From contig NC_134685.1 in the NCBI RefSeq assembly GCF_024713945.1, positions 1,786,001 through 1,850,000 on the forward strand: 64,000 bases of DNA. Reading direction: 5' to 3'. This document shows, one piece after another, positions 38,712 to 51,095 of this stretch (within the stretch, counting starts at the first letter, position 1; each line of letters starts with the position of its first letter). A program made the translations under genes and the position numbers. The DNA comes from Dermatophagoides farinae (taxonomy: Eukaryota; Arthropoda; Arachnida; Sarcoptiformes; Pyroglyphidae). A model generated the notes under the pieces. The model was not told where the DNA came from and did not search any database. It saw nothing but the letters and a program-made list of their open reading frames with translations.

Positions 38712-40875
38712 TTTTCACTGGAACTCTTGAACCATGATTACGACATTTAGAACATTTTGGATGTCTTGATGAATCATTTGATGTACTAGAACCAGAAGCA
38801 CAGCTACTAGCATCAATTGCAGCAGCGGCAGCAGCAGCTGCTGCTGCTGCGGATGTACTATGTGATCGTCGTGTTGTTGTTGTTGTTGTTGTTATTGATG
38901 ATGATGATCGATCACCAATAGGTGAAGTGGGTGTTGTTGAACCACTAGAATTTACACCACTTGATCCATTATTTCCACCAATGTTTTGTGTTGTATTATC
39001 ACCATTACCATTATTTCCATTATTACCAGTACCGGTAAAATTACCGGCAAATGCAGCTGCATTAATTACGGCCAATGTATTTGGATCTTGTGCCAATGAT
39101 GTGAATGCCGGATGTTTGATCGACGATGATGATGATGATGGTGATGATATTATTGTTGGTGATGTTGAATTTCTCAATAAAAAATTACTTGATGCAACAG
39201 CTGATGAAAATGCCGATGCAAATGGTGATGATGTTTCAACACCTATGGCACCATGATGTGATATTGTTGTTGATGATGATGATGATGGTGTAATACTTCT
39301 GCCACCACCACCACCACCACCACTACTAGCTGCTGAACCAATCAAATTTATTGGATGACCACCACCACCACTACCACCACCATGAATACGTGTTGATGAT
39401 CCAATCGATGATACAGATAATGCATCATCATCATCACTATTATCATTCAATGTTGATTGTTGTTGTGTAGATGAAAGTTTAAAAAATTTCTGAAATCCAG
39501 CCACTGATGATTCAACCATTGATGAATGATGATCACCACCATGCATAGATGGTGATCGTGAACGTTTATTACCATGGCCACTATTTATACCAGAATTATT
39601 ATGATTAATTGGTGATGATGTTGGTGATATGGTAGCATTTCCGGTCACAATCGATGCGGCCGCAGCTGAACGTAACACTTGTTCAAATGATGTTGTTGCT
39701 GCTGCTGCTGTAGATGATGAATGTGCCGGCAATGGTGAATGTAGATTCAAATGTGGATGATGATGATGATGATGATGATTTGGATGTGGAATATGTAACG
39801 GAAGATTATGATGATGATGATGATTATTTGGTAATGGTGGCGGAGGTGGTGGTGGTGGTAATACACCTGCTACATTTAAACCATTGGTTAATTGTTGTTG
39901 TTGATGATGATGATGATGATGAGCAGCTAATGATGCTACCGTATGATGTGAATGAATAGCATGTGATGATGGTGGTAACGATTGTTGTGGATGATGATGA
40001 TGATGATGTAAATGTGATGGATGATGATTCATATTGATCATTAAAGCAGCAGCGGCTGCAGCTGCTGCTGCTGCTGTTGCGGCAGCGGTTGCTGCTGAAC
40101 TGCTACCAGTTGATTGACTATTTGGACTATTATTATTATTACGGCCACTTGTGGTCATAATCGAATCAGTTGTTGTAGAAATTAATGTTCCAGATGATGA
40201 TGATGATGATGATGATAATGGTGGTGGTGGTGGTGGTAAATAGAATGCAGATGTTTGTGATTGATGAAATAATGATGGTGACGTTGTTATCGGTAATAAT
40301 TGTTTTATAGACGTATCATTGATTGGTGGTGTCAATATAATTGATTCTTCTGAATCAATATTTGATGATATCGATGATGATGATGATGATGATGATAATG
40401 GTGATGGTGTTGGTGATAACGATGAACGAGATAATTTCTTTTTATTAATAAATGATTTACAATTTTGTTTCAATGTTAATGTGGATTTTTCACAATTTTT
40501 ATTATTATGACTATGATGATGATGATTAGAAACATTCGAAATGATTGATACAATTGAATGAGGTGATGATGATGATGGTGATGATAAAGCGGAAATAGAA
40601 TTTGTAGATTTATTACCGTTAATCAATGTTTCAGTCAATGTGGTCGCTGATGGTAATGATTCTTTCACAATAATATCATTATTTTTATCTAGTTCATTAT
40701 CATTATTATTATTATCATTATTATGCTGTAAATTATTTATCATTGAATTCATCATCATATTGTTACCATTAATCGATAATGGTATAGATGTTGCAACTGC
40801 GGCAGTGGCTGCTGCTGCTGCTGCGGCTGCTGCTGCTGCTGATGCGGCTGACGCTTGTTGTTTAGCAAATATCAT
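38712..40875 (-). CDS. dsx: doublesex-like DM-domain transcription factor, exon 1 (long N-terminus and start of DM domain)
   Basis: First coding exon of a DM-domain (doublesex/mab-3 related) zinc-binding transcription factor, expected in the nucleus. It encodes residues 1-721 plus the first base of codon 722. The start ATG at 40875 is preceded in frame by two stop codons (TAA TAA GAA ATG), and position -3 is a purine, so this start is well supported unless an upstream coding exon exists. Most of the exon is low complexity: an Ala run near residues 5-20, repeated Ser and Asn stretches, Ala, His, Gln and Pro runs around residues 265-400, a basic NKRSRSPS stretch at 436-443 that could act as a nuclear localisation signal, Gly runs near 510-540, and another Ala run just before the DM domain. 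The DM domain starts at the very end: C708, C711 and H714 within PKCSKCRNHGSRVPVK. The donor is AAAA|GTAAGT with intron base 1 at 38711. DM domains usually sit near the N-terminus, so roughly 700 residues ahead of it is unusual. Confidence 0.87.
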
Positions 40876-40928
40876 TTCTTATTATAGACCACATTTTTAA
40901 TTTCATCATCAGCAACATTGTTGTTCAT
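40872..40928 (-). promoter_or_regulatory. upstream ORF overlapping the dsx start codon
   Basis: An 18-codon upstream ORF (MNNNVADDEIKNVVYNKK) begins at an ATG 53 nt before the main start. Its TGA overlaps the main ATG as ATGA. If this stretch is in the mRNA leader, it could limit or couple translation of the main ORF. There is no evidence yet that the leader extends this far unspliced. Confidence 0.4.
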
Positions 40929-41906
40929 TGTTGGTTATTATTGATTTTCATCACTATGGATATGTGTGTAATTTAAAAAACTTTAGAAATTTCTTGGAAA
41001 TTTAAAAATTAAATGTGAAAAAAACTTTCCGGAAATTTTATTTCCACTCTGTGTGTGTGTGTGTGTGTGCTTTTTTTGAATCAAATTTTTTTCTTTTGAA
41101 TTTTATTTGATTGATTGATTTGCCCTAATAATTTCGTCAATAATTTTGAAAATTCCTAATTTTTGGTATCGGTTTTAAATTTGCCACTTTAAAAGTTAAA
41201 GCAAATCAATTAGAAAAACCTAATGATGAGTGAGAATTAAATTTTGGGAAAAAATTCCAATTTTTTATTTTGGTTAGACCAATGGAATTTTTTTAATTTT
41301 ATTTTTGAAAAAAATTTTGCCATAATATGGATGGATGAGATTCTTGTGTGTGTATGTGTTTGCTGTGATTTGCATACTATGCACATGCGTTATAAAATTG
41401 AAATGATGAGATCACGCGACATGATGATGATGATAATGATCATGAAACTAAGGCAATGGTGATGGCCATTTGATGGAATAATTTTTGCATTGACAACCAA
41501 AAAAAAAAAAAAAAATTTGGTGAGCATCTGTTGAATGAAAAAAAAAATAAATGAATGAAAAATTCAAATTAAATGCTCAAAAAAAAAAAAAACATTTACA
41601 GTGAAAAGAAAAATCAAAAAAAAAAAAAAGAATCAGAATAAGAATCCAGTCACACACACACACACACACACATACAAGAAATGAAAAAGAATCCTGTTAT
41701 ATCCGGATTAATGGACGAAAATAAATTAATTATAAGTTATTGTATAACACAATTGTAGTCAAACATCCCAAGTTGATATAATAATAATAAATTGCTACTG
41801 TATCAAAAATCCAAGAAATCAAACAAAAACTTTCATTATGTTTTCGATTTGCGCGTGTCCATTTTGTTCATTCATTTTCACATTCACACACAAGTGTTGC
41901 TTCCTT

Positions 41907-41909
<3 letters not shown>

Positions 41910-41939
<30 letters not shown>
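41910..41939. repeat. (CA)15 microsatellite
   Basis: Uninterrupted CA tract about 1 kb upstream of the dsx start. Confidence 0.95.
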
Positions 41940-41941
<2 letters not shown>

Positions 41942-42774
41942 ATTCCATTTCATTCATTGCATTCCATTTTTGTCAACATTTATTATGGATTAATAATAAT
42001 TTTATTAATACACAAATCATAACATAACATTCACGTATACACACACACACACACATAAACAGAATGTAAAAGAATTAATATGATTAATCTGAACAACAAC
42101 AACAACAACAACAAAATATTCTGCAAAGAATCAATATTCAACACGAATGATTTCATCATCATCATCATCATAATCATTAATGAAAACATTTTCCTGATTA
42201 TAAAAAGCACTTCAAACATACGCTTCAACTAATCAACCATCATTGTGGTTGAATGATTCCATTTTTTTTCTTCTTCTTTTTCTTATCACACCATCATCGA
42301 AAATCATTCCAGATTTTCTCCCCCCGGCCCACCACACTTCCACCCAACCACCCACCAACGCACAAACAGTCCAATTTGATATAAATAATGTTTGTGTGTG
42401 TGTGTGTGTGTGTGTAATCAGAGAAAAACCACCAGAACAAAAATATAATAAATAATTTTGATCATCATCATCATCATATGACAAAAATGATTTAGCCAAA
42501 AAAAAAAAATTCCTGATGATTGTGGCTACAAATATAAAATATCCACCAGAATAATAATTGAAATGAAGGAGAAAAAAAAGTAGCAAATAATCAAAACAAA
42601 ACAAAAACAGAAAAAAAAATACAAAATGTATTCAACAAACAACAACAGCAACAACAACAACAACAACAAACAACAACAACAACAACAACAACAATTCAAT
42701 TGGAAATGATAGAAATCACAGCATCATTGCAATGTGTGAAACTAGAACCAAAACTAAAAATGTTCTGCTGGTGT

Positions 42775-42817
42775 CCAGCAATAGCAACAACGACAAAATA
42801 TTCTGCTATATTGCTGG
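42775..42817. other. hairpin-forming sequence
   Basis: CCAGCAATAGCA (42775-42786) pairs with TGCTATATTGCTGG (42804-42817) as a 12-bp stem with a 2-nt bulge and a 17-nt loop. A competing short hairpin TGCTGG-TGT-CCAGCA lies at 42766-42780. The stretch is not a simple repeat. No RNA family is recognised. Confidence 0.5.
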
Positions 42818-44091
42818 ATTATTGCTAGCCTATTTCTATTTAGTGTGTGAAAATAAAATTAAAAAAAAACGATGCTAAATGAATTGATAAGTTTGTTTGT
42901 TTGTTTGTATTGTGTGCAAATGTTTTTCTCGATTCTTTTTATTCTTATTTTTAAAACAAAAACAAAAAAAAATTTGGATAGAATTTCAACACACATACAC
43001 ACACAAAAAAAAACACATTAAATATTGTGATACTTGGCTATTCTGTTTTCTCTTGTGTGTGTGTGTGTGTGTATTTGTGACAAAATAATTTACATTTCAT
43101 TATTGTTATTATAATTTGATATGTGCTTGGAATGAGAAGAAAAAAAAATTCTTGTTTTTTTGTTTTCGTTTTGTTTTCTGGTTTTCATTATTACTATTTT
43201 TGATGTTTATTCTAGTGTGTGTGTGTGTGTGTGTGCGTTTTTTGTTGGTTCGATTCTTCAAAGAGATAGAGATAAAGAGCAAATATAATGCGACACATCT
43301 GTGTCGCGTTTGTTGATCCAAAATCAAGAGAGAGAGAGAAATGTTGAAATCAGTCTTTTTTTCTGGCTGTTTTCAAATTCTTTAGCAAAAGTTTTTGCAA
43401 TAATCTTCTGTGTGTGCGTGTGTGTGTGTGTGTGTACGACAAAGTTGTGATTAAAAAAAAGCAAAAAAAAAACCAGAAATCACAGATTAAGATGCTACAA
43501 TCAAAATCAATTGAATTATCATGCAATTTTTTTTTATCTGTTTGTTTGTTTGATTTTGAAATTGAAAATAAAAAAAAAGAACAACATGGAGAAAACAATG
43601 TTCCAATTTCAATGGAAATGTCAAAATTGTCAAAATTTTTTTTCACAGAGAATTGTTCCGTGTGTGTGTTCGTAATGCCTGTCAAATCAAATAAGATGAA
43701 AAAAAAATCTCAAAATAATTTGACTCTTAGAAAGTTATTTTTTTTTTATTTTTTTGCTGATCATCTATTGTCCATTGACATGAAAATGACAACCAATTAA
43801 TAATTGATTGTTTGTGAAACAACAGTAGTTTAGTTGAAACATTTTTTTTTTCATTTTTGCACTCATCAATCTGCTTGACCATTCATTCATTCTTTCTGGG
43901 TGGGTGGGTGTCAGTGTATGTTTGATCAGATGAATTCATACAATAGTGATTCTTGACCACCATAGAATAATTCTATTACATTCCAGATGATAATGAATAT
44001 GCCAATAAGAACTTTTAACATATCTGATATCTCAAGACGCATACAAAAAAAAAATGTAACTGATCATCGAACATTATAATTGATGATGATT

Positions 44092-44110
44092 TGTTGTTGT
44101 TGTTGTTGTT

Positions 44111-44143
<33 letters not shown>

Positions 44144-44144
44144 G
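44092..44144. repeat. (TTG)n microsatellite
   Basis: A 53-bp TTG array with one ATTG interruption, in the 5' flank. Confidence 0.9.
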
Positions 44145-44614
44145 GCCATTTGTTTATTGTAACCAAATATATATCATCTTTTTCCATAATTGTAAAACAA
44201 AACTAAGAAAAGAATACAAAAGCAATGAAATTGATGATGATGATGATGATGATGATTATGTTTTTTTTTTTATTTTCTTTCGATACAATGTTTTGTTTTT
44301 CTTGTTTTTCTTGTTTTCTTTCTTTATTTTTATTTTTTACATCCAGATGATACATTTATGAAATGTGAATATATCTATTTATCTATGTGGATGTTTTTAT
44401 GTATCAACCAACTTTTATATATATGTGAAAAAAAAACAAAAAAAAATGAAAATTGAACCGATACAACTACTACTATATCATTATCATTATCGCCATAGTC
44501 ATGGCCATGGCCATCATCATCATTATTATTATCATGGCCATCATTAATGTATATTTATATATCAGATCAGATATAATAATAATAATAATAGAGAAATTAA
44601 TACTAATCGATCGA

Positions 44615-44628
44615 TACTATCGATAGTA
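44615..44628. repeat. 14-bp perfect palindrome TACTATCGATAGTA
   Basis: Self-complementary site preceded by an ATCGATCG run. Confidence 0.85.
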
Positions 44629-44940
44629 GATTATTATTAGATAGATGATGGCTTCATTTTTTTTTTTTTTTTTTCGTTTTCACACATATTTCATCGTATC
44701 ATTACTCCTTTTATCTAAATGTATATGCTGATAAACAGAGTTGTTTTTGATGATGATGATAATGATGAAATTCAACAACAACAACAACTACAACAACAAA
44801 AACAAAAACAACAACAACAACACACGTATTTAAATGGTGATGATGGTAACAAACTGGAAAAAAAAACTTTTTTTCTGAAAACAAACAAAAAGACCAACCA
44901 TTTCCATTTCCACTTTTTGGCACTTTCATTTATTAAATTG

Positions 44941-44951
44941 GCTACTGTAGC
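44941..44951. repeat. 11-bp palindrome GCTACTGTAGC
   Basis: The opposite-centre (T) form of the dispersed motif, in the 5' flank of dsx. Confidence 0.9.
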
Positions 44952-47365
44952 GAAAAAATAATAATAATAATAACAATGGTAATAAAATAGAATCAATGGA
45001 TATGGATCTAGCCAATCTTCTTCTATATTGATATTGATATTGGACGTGTTTTGTAAACAAGTAAATAAACTTAAGATGATGATGATGATGATGATCATTG
45101 TCACTAAAATCGACACCCACACCCATATATATTTCGGATTAACATTCATTCATTCATTCATATACTCTTTTGTTTTTGTAGTGAATGGATATTTTTTTTT
45201 CTTTGGTTATTATTAGCCCCAAAGGTATCATAATCATAATCATCATCGATGATGATGATGATAATAATGATAATAGCAATGTGTATCATCATCATCTGCT
45301 GCTGTAACTGAATATTGTGACTGTTTTTTTTTTTTTTTCTTGATTTTTCTATTCATTATTTGGACAACAAAAAAAAAAAAAATAAAAAAACACAGCAAAT
45401 ATCTAAAAAAATGGAACCAGAAATTGTTGTTGATGACAATTTTTGTTTTCTCTGTTTTGATCAAATCGATTCCAATGGAACGATGTCGCTACTACTACTA
45501 CTGATGATGATGATGATTGTTTTTTTTTCTCTTTATCATCCAAACGATAATGATGATAATTTTTCTTTCTTTTTAGTTAGTTTTTTTATTTTTGTCAATT
45601 TTTCTTTCTCCTCCCTATCCTCAACAAGATCAATGGAAAAAGAAAATAAAAAAAAATTTGAAGAAAATGAAATAAGAAAACTTAATAATCTTTATTATGG
45701 ACTGGCTATCTCTTAAGTCATACAAGAACACACACACACACACATAGACAGTCAGACAGCGAAAAAAAAATGATGATGGATACCAGTAGTGGTCATCTGT
45801 ATTGATGAAAAAAAATAGATACTTTATCAGTTTTTTTTCCGCCATTTCCTTCTTTTTCTTGTTCTTTTTTTGAGACCAAAAGAGATCGGAAATGAAAGGA
45901 TACTCTTTCTCTCTCTCTCTCTCGTTTACTCTGTTCCATCAAGTTGACCATTTTTTTTTCACCCAGTTTGTTTGTTTGTTTGTCTGTTTATTTGTCCGAA
46001 TAGAATATTCTTTTGAAGTTTTTTTTCCGATTATTATTATTATTATCATTTTGAACAAGCCAATTTCATCATCATCATCATCATCATCATCAATGAATTT
46101 GAATCAAATACGCTGTCTGCATGATTACACACATATAACTGTAAAATATTTTTCATATGTGCAGATATCTTTACATATGATGTGGTAGTGGTAGTGGATT
46201 CCAATGTCTTCTATTAGCTCGATTCTGTTTGTTTGTTGGAATTATCAAACTGATATCACACACACACACACGCATTTTGTAATTAATTCAATTCTTTGCC
46301 ACCAAAAATTAAATGAAATGAAATGAAATTTTTCCACCAATATCTATCTATCTATCAACAACAACAACAACAACAAAAAAACAACAACAACAACAAAGAG
46401 AGAAAAAATGTAATAAACCAACCAGCAAGTGAAAGACAAAATCGCTTGCTTGCTTGCTTTCTACACATTCATTTATATTCTATATACAGAAAAAAAAATT
46501 TCAATTTATTTTGCTAGGAATATAAAACTTGACTCTCTACTTTTCTTTCTGTTTACACTACCCCTGTTCACTTTTGTTGGTCATTTCGATTTTGTCACAC
46601 ATTCTGTTTTTATTTGGTTCGTTGGTCATCGATATTTGCAACAAAAAAAAAAATGAAATGAAAAAAATTGAAAATCAAATCAAATTCATATATCCACCAA
46701 AAATATTTAGATTATATTTGTAGATAATGTATCAATAATGAATAGTGGAACCTATGATGGAATATGAATCTAGGATTCTACAGATATTCTGTTGCTATTT
46801 TCCAGAATTCTATTTATTTTATTTTTCATGCTTTTTAGTTCAATTACTATGACAACGTTATCATCATTTGTAACAAAAACAAACGTATATATACGTTATA
46901 TATATTTATATATATTTGCAACATATGAAAACATTTGTTACATATGTAATATATATATAGATAAATGAACAATGTTATTGTTGTCCATTTACAATGTTGA
47001 TTGGTTTGTTGTTGTTGTTGTTGTTGTTTTTGTTGTTTTGTCTGTCTGTCTGTGTTCAATATAATGGCCATTTTTTTTCTAAAATAAACAACAACAACAA
47101 CAAGGGAAAAAATTTTCAAAAATGGTCTAAATCGAATTGAATCAAGATAAATAAAGAGATATATATTAAATGGGGTGAATTGCTTCACTTGTCTCGTACA
47201 CACTGGCCAAGGCTTGGTTATTGGTTAATCGAAAAATGCAACCCATGAAAGCTGTTCATGTTTTCATTTCATTCATTCATTCATTCTACACACATTCTAG
47301 ACAATTTATTTAAATTATTCCCCATACGATTATTCCTGTATGAAATGTGTGGAAAAAAACAACAT

Positions 47366-47396
47366 CGACGACGACGACGACGAAGAAGAAGAAGAA
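47366..47396. repeat. (CGA)n to (AGA)n compound array
   Basis: A CGA array passes directly into AGA repeats, consistent with decay of one half by CpG loss or separate expansion. Confidence 0.85.
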
Positions 47397-49152
47397 GTGG
47401 AAACAAAATGAAATTTTTTTTCGATCACAAAAAAAAATAAAACATTTACAACATAAACAATATATATATATACTGATGATGATGACTATATTCATATTGT
47501 AGCAAATACGGAAAAAAAGGAATGAAACAAAAAACAAAAATCCAATACAGACATCCGAATCAGAACCAGAACCAGAACCAAAATCAGAATCATCATCAAT
47601 CGTTAATTCATTGCCTGCTACATACATGAAATCCAAGCAAAACAAACCGAACGAACTACAATGCAATTTTTGTGTGTGTGTGATACAAGTCAATTTCCAA
47701 TGGCAACGATCTGGAAATTCAGAAAGAGAAAAAAAAACAAACCAAACAAAATTCTGATTTTTCGACATGGCCATAAGCAACAAAAAAAACGCAGAAAGAA
47801 TATAGATATTCGATTCCATTCCATTCTGCTATTTTTCTTTTGCTACATTGTGTCCAATTTTGTTTCTAATTCTGTGTCCACTATGATGATGATCATGATG
47901 ACTGACTGACTGACTAAATTATAGCCATATCTTTGTTGACTTGCTGGTTGGCTTGTCGATGATGATGATGATGATAAGTGACACAAAAAAAGTTCCATAA
48001 ATTGCAAGGATTGTATAAATTATTCTCAATTCTCTGCATTCTGCAACTGTTTTACTGATTCTCGAATATTATCATCAACTACTAAAAAACTTGTTTATTA
48101 TTCGATGCAAAGAAAAAAAAATTCTTCTCACTCAATCGATCAATCAATTCAGCTATATTCATTCATAGTTGATAAGTTATGAGAGGAAAAAAAAGTTATT
48201 ATCTCACTTTGCTACATTCATTCATTCATTATGTTGATGATGAACAACACTATCGATTTAAAATTCATTTTGATTTTCATTAAAAAAAAAAATTTTAAAA
48301 TTTTCTCCATCAAATAACGAGTTTCACTGATTATTCATTCATTCATTCTTTATTTATTATTCAATTCCTCCCTCTCGATCGATCGATCGAACGATCGATT
48401 AGCATCAACATTCTTTTTGGCTATGAAATATTGTCGCCAAGTTTCTTGCACTGATTTTTAGTATCAGCAGCAACAGCAACATCAACAACAACAAAAAGTA
48501 TTGAAAGAGAACGAAGAAAAAAAAAACAACTCATCATTAAAATAACTGGGTGGTTGTTTTTTTTTCTCGTCTATTTTGCAATTGTGTTATATATAAATAA
48601 TTCATCAACTTTTGTATCGTTTTGTTTCTCTATTTATAAAGTTTTCATCGTTTTTTTTTTTTTTTTTTTTGGTTTTCTTTTTGCTACATTTATAAATATG
48701 CACCTTATGTGTTGAAATAATTTTTTTTCTGAAATTCATCAGGAAGCATACACACACACAGACAATACAATAGCATAAAAGATTAACACCAGAAGGTGTG
48801 CTGATCATTAAATTCATTCTGTTGTTGTTGTTGGTTCGGATATCGTCTATTTTTTTTTTTTTTTTTTTGTTGATGAAATTCAATCAATATCAGTGATCAA
48901 ACGAAAAAAAAAACTTTTCTTCCATTCCATTCCATTCTATCCTGCAGTATTTGATGACAATCAAATAATGATAACCCAATGATTGTTCCAAATGAATCGA
49001 GTGAAAAAAAAGTTAAAAATTCTTATCATTTCAAAATTTGAAATTGAAGAACATTAAATGGCTACCTTTTATTTTCTTCACACACACACACCCATCGTCA
49101 TCATAATCATTGTTTTTCGTCTCATCGATACTTTTGATCATTTCTATTTTCG

Positions 49153-49185
<33 letters not shown>

Positions 49186-49940
49186 GAAACTTTGTGTCCC
49201 TTCTTCTTTTATTGTCATCATCATCATCATCATCGTTATCATTATCATCATGATGATGATGATCATTTAAAATCATTAAAATTTTTCATTTTTCCAGCAA
49301 CTAAAAAAAAACTTTTTGCCAAGAAAAAAAATCAACAACAACAACAACAACAAAAGTCTAGTCTATTATCAAATTTCAAAATGTCCATTATCGCACAAAG
49401 TTATTGGCAAAAAAAAAACTTGATTCTTTCATAATTTTTTTTTTCGTTTGTTTCCATTTGATAAATCTTTTGAACTTTGACTTGTTGTTGTTGTTGTTGT
49501 TGTCATTGGTTTCATTGATGATTGACTATTGATTGTGGATATTTTTTTTTTTTTTTTTTGATCCAACTACCAAATTTCTTCAGCATCCATTTTTCAATGA
49601 TAATGATGCTAATATTTTTTTTTGTTTTCTTGTTTCTGTATGTGAAAAAACAATGAAACAACAGCATGAAGCAACTGAAGTTATTCAACGAATTTCATTT
49701 GAATGCAATGAGAAATGAGATGAAAAAAAAATAAAAATCAAAAAAGGAAATGATCCGGAAATGTTTTTTTTGTTTTTGTTTTTTGTTTTTCTCGGATTTA
49801 ATTTGTTTCAACAAATGAATGAATGTTCTGTTCTGTGTTCAAAGTGTTGAAAACATAATTATCACATGAAACAAATTTCGAATGAAAAAATTTTTCCGTT
49901 TTTTTCGTTTTAATCATGATAATGAATCGAGATTTGTAAT

Positions 49941-49966
49941 ACACACACACACACACACACACACAC
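49941..49966. repeat. (AC)13 microsatellite
   Basis: Uninterrupted AC tract in the 5' flank. Confidence 0.95.
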
Positions 49967-51058
49967 CTACAATGGAGGGCAATGGCAATAAATTTTATCT
50001 CAAAAAAAATCAATTTTCCATTTGTTAGAATGAATTTTGTTTTGTTTTTTGTTTTTCGTTTTTTTTTTTTGGATTTTAAAATTCATTTAAATTCATGGTT
50101 TTTTTTATGGAATACGATTAGATGTACAATAGGTAGATGAATCAGAAAAGAGAGGGCAAAAGTATTTTTAGCAATGCAATAATGACTTTCAGTTTCTATT
50201 TCGGTAGTGGTGGTGGTGGTGGTAATGGTGGTGATGGTTGTGAAAATTTTTATTTTTTTCAGTGAATTAAATAACAATGAAATGTATGAAGTTATCATCA
50301 TCATCATCATCATCATCATTATGGTCGGTCGTCACCCGTAGTTGTCATAAATAATGATGATGATGATGACGATGATGATAACAACAACAACAACAACAAT
50401 GATAACAACAACAACAATGTCATTGTAACCAACAAATAGGTTTGTTTGATACAATTCAAAGTCATCACACATTGTCTGTTTGTTTATTATTGGATAATGC
50501 ACAGAAAAATCTTATCAAAATCTTACTATGTAAGTAAAATTGACGAAAATAAAAAAAATGAAATGAAATGCAGTGAAGTTGCCATTGAAAATTTTTTGTT
50601 TGTTTTTGTTTCATGACCAATAAAAACAATATATAGGCATGACAAGTGTGTGGCCACATCTATTTACCCTTTTTTTCTGTTGCATCATAACCAATATTAA
50701 CAAATTCGCTACCGGAATTACAGGAAAAATAATATTTATATATGAGCTTCAGGTGTAAATAATAAAATGAAATTAAAAAAAAAACAACAACAAAGAAAGA
50801 AACAATGGCCAGAACTGTCAAACAGTGAATGAATAAATGAAACAAAAACAAAAAAAAAACACAATAATCATAAATATAACACCATCAACAATCATTCTTG
50901 TCAAGTATCATCATTTTATTATTATTTTCAAATGATGCTAATTGATATAATTGTCATTCCAGCATGTATAAATGAAGTACAGCCATTCTTTTTTTTCTCA
51001 TTTTATGTTTCAACACATAAAGGGTTTTTTCAAAAAAAAAAAACATAAAAAGTACCAC

Positions 51059-51095
51059 CATGGATGGATGGATGGGTGAATGGATGGATGGATGG
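51059..51095. repeat. (TGGA)n tetranucleotide array
   Basis: TGGA repeats with one GGTGAA interruption. A second array of the same type is at about 14777-14800 in intron 3. Confidence 0.85.

Noticed and set aside
43240..43300. GGTTCGATTC string as a tRNA T-arm
   Set aside because: No acceptor stem, D-arm or anticodon arm can be paired around it.
47310..47819. 169-codon minus-strand frame with a signal-peptide-like start
   Set aside because: It is dominated by Phe, Cys, Val and Ile runs from TTT/GTT/ATA repeats, has a Ser/Gly/Asp run from a GATTCT-type repeat, and resembles no family.
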